Shown in pieces: positions 58,668 through 64,000 of a stretch of DNA of 64,000 bases. This DNA comes from Mycolicibacterium lacusdiani (lineage in GTDB: Bacteria; Actinomycetota; Actinomycetes; Mycobacteriales; Mycobacteriaceae). The stretch is taken from the NCBI RefSeq assembly GCF_021916785.1, contig NZ_JAKCFC010000014.1:89065-153064 (forward strand), in the 5' to 3' direction. Each line of letters opens with the position of its first letter. Position 1 is the first letter of the stretch. Position numbers and translations under genes: made by a program. The notes beneath the pieces were generated by a model that was not told where the DNA came from, made no database searches, and saw nothing but the letters and a program-made list of their open reading frames with translations.

Positions 58668-60037
58668 CAGTTGCCTCCACCTGCGGGCCCGTACGGGCCC
58701 GCGAAGATCGGATCACCAGGGGAAGGCGGACCGTCGGCGGCGGGTGCGCCGGAATCCGACTGCGGGACCACGGGGAGCACCGGTCCGCTGACCGGTGGCA
58801 GCGGCGGCGGGGCCTGCGGGGGCAGGGCACCCGCACCGGGCTGGCTACGGTCGGCTCCCGGTGGGTCGGCCTGCAGTCCCGCGGTCGGCGGGTTGCCGGG
58901 CAGCGCGGACAGCGGGCCACCGGGTGGCGGCGGCCGCAGTGGCCGGCCCATCGGGTCGTAGGTGTAGCGCTGGAAGTACGGCTCACCCGGCAGCGGCACG
59001 AGGTCGCGGCCCTCCTGCCCTGCCCTCGACCCGAGGAAGATGGACTTCCGCAGGCGCGGGCCGGAGATGTCGACGGTGGCGAACAGGTTGATGAAGTCGC
59101 CGCGTACGGCGCGGTCGATGAGGTTCTGCCCGTAGGGGAACACCGTTGCGTACGCGAGGCTGGCATCGAGGTCCGGACCGACGTCGGCGAGCGCCTTGAT
59201 GGTCGGCTGCAGGCCCTCGAGGTTCTTCACCAGGTCGTCCTGGGTGTCGTTGACGAGCCGGGTGGCGGTGTTGCTGAACACCCCGAGCTTGTCCAGCGCG
59301 GTGGTGAGCTGCGGCCGCTCCCGGTCCAGTACCTCCAGGGCACGCGGAAGGCGTTGCAGTGCAGCGGTGATCACGTCACGGCGGCCGGCGAACGTCGATG
59401 CCACGCGGTTGAGCGCATCGATGGTCGCGACCAGGCTCTGGCGCTGCTGATCGAGTGTGCCGATGAACGCGTCGAGTTCGGTGAGCAGACTGCGGAAGTC
59501 CTCCTCCCGACCGGACAGCGCTTCGTTGAACGTGTGCACCACGTCGCCGATCTGTCCGAGCCCACCGGCGTTGACCACGACCGACAGCGACGACAGCGTC
59601 TCCTCGGTCGTCGGGTACGTCGACGAGTCGTTGAGCGTGATCGTGGCGCCGGGCGGTAGCTTGCCCTCGGGCTTGGTTCCCAGCGGCGGGTCCAGGGCGA
59701 GGTGCATGGATCCAAGCAGGCTGGTCTGCCCCACGCTGGCCACGGCGTTGGCCGGGACGGCGACGTCGGGCTTGACCGAGATCTCGACGTTGGCGTGCCA
59801 GTCCTGGACGTCCATCCTGCCGACGCTTCCCACGACGACGTCGTTCATGAGGACGGGCGAATTCGATTCCAGCGTGGACACGTTGGCGATCTGCACGTGG
59901 TAGGTCACGGCGTCCGAGCCGCGGCCGACAGCGCCCGGCAGGGGCAGCGAGTTCACGCCCTGGAAGGCACACCCGCTGGCGGTCACGATCACGCACGTGC
60001 CGGCAGCCACGGCGCGTACGAGTGCTCTTCGCGTCAT
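58667..60037 (-). CDS. mceE: MceE-type lipoprotein (Lpr)
   Basis: The 456-residue lipoprotein has a signal with lipobox TASGC (Cys23) and GVNSLPLPGAVGRG after it, typical of MceE. The MCE domain is about 45-125, followed by the helical domain and a Pro-rich tail. It anchors the Mce tunnel to the outer face of the inner membrane. The start overlaps mceD (ATGA). Confidence 0.9.
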   Translation of the reverse strand: MTRRALVRAVAAGTCVIVTASGCAFQGVNSLPLPGAVGRGSDAVTYHVQIANVSTLESNSPVLMNDVVVGSVGRMDVQDWHANVEISVKPDVAVPANAVASVGQTSLLGSMHLALDPPLGTKPEGKLPPGATITLNDSSTYPTTEETLSSLSVVVNAGGLGQIGDVVHTFNEALSGREEDFRSLLTELDAFIGTLDQQRQSLVATIDALNRVASTFAGRRDVITAALQRLPRALEVLDRERPQLTTALDKLGVFSNTATRLVNDTQDDLVKNLEGLQPTIKALADVGPDLDASLAYATVFPYGQNLIDRAVRGDFINLFATVDISGPRLRKSIFLGSRAGQEGRDLVPLPGEPYFQRYTYDPMGRPLRPPPPGGPLSALPGNPPTAGLQADPPGADRSQPGAGALPPQAPPPLPPVSGPVLPVVPQSDSGAPAADGPPSPGDPIFAGPYGPAGGGN

Positions 60038-61566
60038 GACGGTGGCATCCCTTCAGCAGGTAGCGGCGGTCCCGGGGCAGGCCCGGGTGCCGGAGGCGTG
60101 GCCTCGGCGGGAAGCAGCATGCCGGGGAGGCTGGGCGTACCAGGTTCGACGGGGGCTGCCGGTGCGGGAGCGCCGGGCAGCGGCGGCCCGATCCGGGTGT
60201 CGGCCGGCATGGGAACGGGGGCACCGGGATACAGCGCGGGGAAGGGCTGCAACGGTGTTCGCTCGTTGGTCGGCAACGGGACGCCGGGAGGGCCCATGCC
60301 TGGCGGCGGTGGGACGTCGCCGTCCAGACCGGTGTACGCCGATACCGTCGGCGGGATCTCCGGCGGCACCTGGGCCTCACCGCTGCCACCGGGAGCCAAC
60401 TTCGGATCGGCGTACACGATGTTCTCCGGGCTGGCGGACTTCGCCAGGTACGGGTTGATCGGAATCGGGATGTAGTTGAGGTTCAGCAGCCGCAGCGCGG
60501 GGCCGAGGTAGTCGTTGCAGAGCTTGGCGGTCTCGGGCGCGGTCGTGTTCTGCGTGGCGCCGATCATGCCGCAGACGAACTGCATGGGGCTCGCGAGGTT
60601 GGGGATCGAGAAGCCACCGCGGACCGCCCCGATGTCGGGATCGTAGATGTTGTAACCGTTTCCGAACGCGTTCGGGGTGATGTGCAGCACCTGCTCGAAG
60701 TCGTCCTTGACGTCGACCAGCGTCTGGGTCACCTGCGCCAATCCCTGCAGCTGCTCGGCGGTCTGGTTCCGGGTGCCCGCGACGAATCGCTTGACCTCGT
60801 CGACGGCCACGGAGAGATTCGACAGTGCCGCGTCGAGGTCTGACTTGCTGCCGTCGAGCACGCTGGACAGCGTCGCGAGCTGGTTGTTCAGCGACACGAT
60901 CTGCTCGTTGCTGGCGCGCAGGGCGCCGACGAACACCTGCAGGTTCTTGATGATGCCCACGAAGTCGCCGCTGCCCTCGGCGAGTGTGCGACCCACGCCC
61001 GACAGCTGCGCGAGGGTCTGACGGAGCTTCTCACCGTTGCCGTCGAGCGCGTTGGCGGCGCTGTCGATGAACCGGCCGACGGACGTCGTCGTCATGTCAC
61101 TGGTCGGTCCGAGATCCGTTGCGAGACGCTCGAGTTGCTGCTTGACCTCGTCCCACTCGACGGGAACCGCCGTGCGTTCCTGCGGGATCACCGCGCCGTC
61201 GGCCATCTTCTCGCCGCCGTCGGACGTGCGGTAGGCGGGCGTCAGCTGGACGTAGCGCGCGGCGACCAGGTTCTGGGCGACGATCACGGCGGCTGCGTCG
61301 GCAGGCACCGATACGCCGTCGTCCACCGACATCACCATCTTGGTCTGGGTGCCAAGCGGTTCGATCGCGTCGATGGTGCCGACCTTCACGCCCGACACCC
61401 GGACGTCGTCCCCGACGTAGATGGCCGTCGCGGTCGGGAAGTAGGCGGTGATCTTGGTGGGGCCGAAGAACGCCGCGCGCACCGCGATGAACCCGCCGCC
61501 GATGAGCGCGATCACGAGCACGGCAGCGACGGTGGGCACGAGCCACTTTCGGGATCGAGCCATCAT
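60034..61566 (-). CDS. mceD: MceD-type protein
   Basis: The 510-residue protein has an N-terminal helix (VPTVAAVLVIALIGGGFIAV), the MCE domain (TAIYVGDDVRVSGVKVGTIDAI), the helical region, and a Pro-rich tail from about residue 425. It is coupled to mceC (ATGA) and mceE. Confidence 0.9.
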   Translation of the reverse strand: MMARSRKWLVPTVAAVLVIALIGGGFIAVRAAFFGPTKITAYFPTATAIYVGDDVRVSGVKVGTIDAIEPLGTQTKMVMSVDDGVSVPADAAAVIVAQNLVAARYVQLTPAYRTSDGGEKMADGAVIPQERTAVPVEWDEVKQQLERLATDLGPTSDMTTTSVGRFIDSAANALDGNGEKLRQTLAQLSGVGRTLAEGSGDFVGIIKNLQVFVGALRASNEQIVSLNNQLATLSSVLDGSKSDLDAALSNLSVAVDEVKRFVAGTRNQTAEQLQGLAQVTQTLVDVKDDFEQVLHITPNAFGNGYNIYDPDIGAVRGGFSIPNLASPMQFVCGMIGATQNTTAPETAKLCNDYLGPALRLLNLNYIPIPINPYLAKSASPENIVYADPKLAPGGSGEAQVPPEIPPTVSAYTGLDGDVPPPPGMGPPGVPLPTNERTPLQPFPALYPGAPVPMPADTRIGPPLPGAPAPAAPVEPGTPSLPGMLLPAEATPPAPGPAPGPPLPAEGMPPS

Positions 61567-62654
61567 CGTGAGCCTCCGGGAACGGCGTTGTACGGCAGCG
61601 GCAGTTCGGCGCGGGGGCCGGTTTCCGGTGTGGTGGGCGGTGCCCCGGCGCCGAAGGCGCCGCGGCGGAACCCGAAGGCGTAGTCCAGGAAGGGCTGCAA
61701 CAGCTGCGCTGGCTGGAAGTTCGGCACGTAGGCGGTGTAGTAGGCGCCGCTGGACACGGCCTCACTGAGGATGCCCTGGTACTTGGCCGCGCCCGGGATC
61801 GCCTTGGAGAGGTTGTCGCGGTTGCGCACCAGGACCTCGTTGACCTTGTTGAGCCGCTCCAGCGTGGGTGCCAGCTCGGCCTCGTTGTCCTTCACCAGGC
61901 CGACCAGCTGCTGTGACACCGCTGAGGTGTTGGCGAGCAGGTCGACGATGGCTTGGCGGCGTTCCACCAGCACGGCCAGCAGGTCGTTGGCGTTGAGGAT
62001 CAGGGTGTTCACCTGCTGGCTGCGCTCCGAGAGGATGCCGGTGACGCTGGAGGCCGACTTCAGCAGGTCACCCAGCGTCTCGTTGCGGCTGTTCAGCGAT
62101 TGCGAGAGGCGACTGAGTCCGTCGAAGGTGGGGCCGAGCTGCGGCGCGATCTCGTCGAGGGTCTGCGACAGCGTGTCGAGCGACTGGTTCAGCTGCGCGG
62201 TGTCGGTACCCGCGGTGTTCGTGGTCAGTTCGCCGACCGCATCGCTCAGCGAGTACGGCGACGAGGTCCTGGTCACCGGGATGGCCTCGGTGCGGTTCAA
62301 GGTGCCGCTTCCGGCCGACTCCAGGGTCAAGACCCGTTCGCCGAGCAGTGTGCCGGTCTTGATGAGCGCCGAGGTCTCCGACCCGAGCGGGTAGCTGCTG
62401 TCCACCGTGAAGCGGACCAGTGCCTGGCCGTCGTCGAGGCCCACCCCGGTGACGGCGCCGACCTTGATGCCCGACAGCGTCACGTCGTTTCCGACCGTGA
62501 TGCCGCCGGCCTCCTCGAAAAGGGCCTGGTATTGCAGCGACGTGGCGTACGCCGTCAGCCGCTCCGGCTGCAGGCCGACGGCGATGATCAGGATCGCGAG
62601 CACGACGCCCATGAACCCTGCACGCGCGAGTTGCGCTCCTCTGTATTTGAGCAT
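61563..62654 (-). CDS. mceC: MceC-type protein
   Basis: The 363-residue protein has an N-terminal helix, the MCE domain (GGITVGNDVTLSGIKVGAVT) and a helical domain ending FLDYAFGFRRG and RAELPLPYN. By memory it looks close to Mce4C of M. tuberculosis, the cholesterol importer. The start overlaps mceB (TAATG). Confidence 0.9.
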   Translation of the reverse strand: MLKYRGAQLARAGFMGVVLAILIIAVGLQPERLTAYATSLQYQALFEEAGGITVGNDVTLSGIKVGAVTGVGLDDGQALVRFTVDSSYPLGSETSALIKTGTLLGERVLTLESAGSGTLNRTEAIPVTRTSSPYSLSDAVGELTTNTAGTDTAQLNQSLDTLSQTLDEIAPQLGPTFDGLSRLSQSLNSRNETLGDLLKSASSVTGILSERSQQVNTLILNANDLLAVLVERRQAIVDLLANTSAVSQQLVGLVKDNEAELAPTLERLNKVNEVLVRNRDNLSKAIPGAAKYQGILSEAVSSGAYYTAYVPNFQPAQLLQPFLDYAFGFRRGAFGAGAPPTTPETGPRAELPLPYNAVPGGSR

Positions 62655-63679
62655 TACGGCTCAGCGCACCTTCCGTTTTCCTGCTTCACGAAGGGGAACA
62701 GCGACGCCCTGCCCTGCAGGTCCGTGACGCGGATCGAGAGTTCGCAGATGTAGTACTGCACGAATCCGCCGTAGGCGCCGATGCGCGCGAGCTTGCGGTA
62801 GTTCTTCGGCGCGTTCTGCAGTGCCCCGTCGAGGTAACCCTTGCCGCTCTCGAGGTTGGGGGCCAGGCGGTTGAGTTCGTCGACGGTGCCGGCCAACGGG
62901 GGTCGCGCCTGCGTCAGCAGATCCGCGATGGAGGCGGTCCCGTTGTCGAGGGCGGTGATGGCCGTGCCGATCGGGTCGCGGTCGGCGGACAGTCCGGAGA
63001 TCAACTTCTCCAGGCGGTCGATCGCGCCTGCGAACTGGTCACCGTCCTTCGAGATCACCTGCAGCGTCTCGTTGAGGTTGTCGATCAGCTGCTCGACGGT
63101 CTCGTTGTCGTCGGCCAGCGTGCTGGAGAACGAGGAGGTCTTGGCCAATAGCGAGTTGATCGTCGATCCCTCGCCCTGGAACACCTGCACGAGCGACGCC
63201 GTGAGGGCGTTGACGTCCTGCGGGTTGAGACCCTGGACGACCGGCTTCAGTCCGCTCAGCAGCAGATCGAGGTCGAGCGCGGGTTGGGTGCGGTCGATCG
63301 GGATCTGCGCACCGGGAGGCATCAGCTTCGTCGACCCCGGCCCGTCGATGAGGTCGACGTAGCGATCGCCGGTCAGGTTGAGGTAGCGGATGGCGGCCCG
63401 GGTACCGGTGGTCAGCTTGATCTTCTCGTCGGCGTCGAACTCGACGAGGACGTTGCGGTCCGATTCGAGCGCCACGTCGGTGACGGTGCCCACCCGGATG
63501 CCCGCGACCCGGACGGTGTCGCCCACCGCGAGCCGCGAGGCGTTGGAGAACACCGCGGAGTAGCCGTTCGTCGATCCCGTGCGGTACTGCCCGAAGGTGA
63601 AGAACAGGAACACCGTCAGCAGCGCCATCACGGTCGCGAAGATGCCGAACTTGATGATCATGCTACGGCCGCCGGTCAT
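62654..63679 (-). CDS. mceB: MceB-type protein
   Basis: The 341-residue protein has an N-terminal helix (FGIFATVMALLTVFLFFTFG), the MCE domain (SRLAVGDTVRVAGIRVGTVT) and a helical region. It has a single C-terminal Cys pair (YICELS, GRCAEP). ATG 63679 overlaps the mceA stop (ATGA). Confidence 0.9.
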   Translation of the reverse strand: MTGGRSMIIKFGIFATVMALLTVFLFFTFGQYRTGSTNGYSAVFSNASRLAVGDTVRVAGIRVGTVTDVALESDRNVLVEFDADEKIKLTTGTRAAIRYLNLTGDRYVDLIDGPGSTKLMPPGAQIPIDRTQPALDLDLLLSGLKPVVQGLNPQDVNALTASLVQVFQGEGSTINSLLAKTSSFSSTLADDNETVEQLIDNLNETLQVISKDGDQFAGAIDRLEKLISGLSADRDPIGTAITALDNGTASIADLLTQARPPLAGTVDELNRLAPNLESGKGYLDGALQNAPKNYRKLARIGAYGGFVQYYICELSIRVTDLQGRASLFPFVKQENGRCAEP

Positions 63680-64000
63680 CCGGGCATCCCGATCTGTGCG
63701 CTGTTGCGGGGCGGTCCCTGCACGGGTCCGAACAATGCCTGCTTGAGTGCATCCGAGTTCAGCAGGACGCCCTGGTTCCCGTACTTCCAGGGGTTGGCGC
63801 CGATGTCGGTGACCAGGAAGGGCGGCCGCTTGCCGTTCGGGACCGCAGGCAGCATCTGGTCCTTGCAGGACGAGCCGCTCTTTGCTGCCACGATCGGGAG
63901 GTCCTCGGGGTAGCGGTACCGCTCGACGCCCAGGGTGAAGCTCGCCGACACGTCGACGCCGGGCCGGTCGGGTGGCGGGGAGTGCACGAACACGTTGAGA
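63676..64000 (-). CDS. mceA: MceA-type protein, C-terminal fragment at window edge
   Basis: The last about 108 codons are present; the frame runs to the right edge. The text SSCKDQMLPAVPNGKRPPFL and ANPWKYGNQGVLLNSDALKQ is the typical MceA C-terminus. yrbEA/yrbEB and the promoter must lie to the right, outside the window. Confidence 0.85.
   Translation of the reverse strand, partial: LNVFVHSPPPDRPGVDVSASFTLGVERYRYPEDLPIVAAKSGSSCKDQMLPAVPNGKRPPFLVTDIGANPWKYGNQGVLLNSDALKQALFGPVQGPPRNSAQIGMPG

Noticed and set aside
59000..59035. Apparent fourth copy of the 33-bp repeat in mceE
   Set aside because: Only a CCTCCTGCCC stretch is shared; the flanks do not match and the residues belong to the MceE sequence.

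Overview
The window looks like chromosome from a fast-growing mycobacterium (Mycolicibacterium type). The base composition is very GC-rich. The first half follows the order I remember from the Rv2498c-Rv2524c region of Mycobacterium tuberculosis (citE, maoC-like, fadE19, accA1, accD1, bkaR, a Rv2507-like gene, MFS, cmrA, DUF853, orn, tRNA-His, ldtB, tRNA-Lys, DUF3618, bcp, M20 peptidase, acpS, fas). The second half is accessory and ends inside an mce operon. Comparisons with M. tuberculosis are from memory, not from a search.

Region 1 (1-4.7 kb): the 5' part of an SDR gene, a 982-residue exported Gly/Ala/Pro/Val repeat protein, and an enoyl-CoA hydratase-like gene. Region 2 (4.7-11.6 kb): a tightly overlapping leucine-catabolism operon (accD1-accA1-fadE19-maoC-citE) read leftward, with its TetR repressor BkaR divergent and two copies of a palindromic operator between them. 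Region 3 (11.6-22.2 kb): two tiny membrane proteins, an MmpS-like protein, a UMF1-type transporter, mycolate reductase CmrA, a HerA/DUF853 ATPase, oligoribonuclease, tRNA-His, L,D-transpeptidase LdtB, tRNA-Lys, a structured intergenic stretch with an unrecognised 54-codon ORF, DUF3618, peroxiredoxin, M20 peptidase and AcpS. Region 4 (22.2-31.8 kb): the giant type I fatty acid synthase, which AcpS activates, with inverted-repeat operators upstream. The stretch 31.5-32.85 kb has no intact gene that I recognise.

Region 5 (32.9-42.8 kb): an epimerase-like SDR, a complete spermidine/putrescine-type ABC importer operon, an MFS permease, ChaB, LtrA, and two convergent IspD-like nucleotidyltransferase genes whose stop codons overlap. 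Region 6 (42.8-64 kb): a lipid or steroid-type uptake and catabolism island. It holds two Mce-associated proteins, two acyl-CoA ligases, an amidohydrolase, an enoyl-CoA hydratase, a cold-shock protein, a VOC/SDR/SnoaL set, TetR plus P450, four small exported proteins, and mceF-E-D-C-B-A (mceA cut by the window edge). A 6-3-6 inverted repeat (GRRAAY-N3-RTTYYC) recurs upstream of several of these transcription units and may define a local regulon.

Two observations stand out. A 33-bp repeat is inserted in the coding sequence of three unrelated genes (fadE19, the M20 peptidase and fas), adding short QERSD-like peptides. The shared 6-3-6 operator family links the separated Mce-associated genes to the catabolic genes and the small exported proteins near mce. 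Many genes here have a TANNNT box 6-8 nt before the start codon, which fits leaderless transcription.
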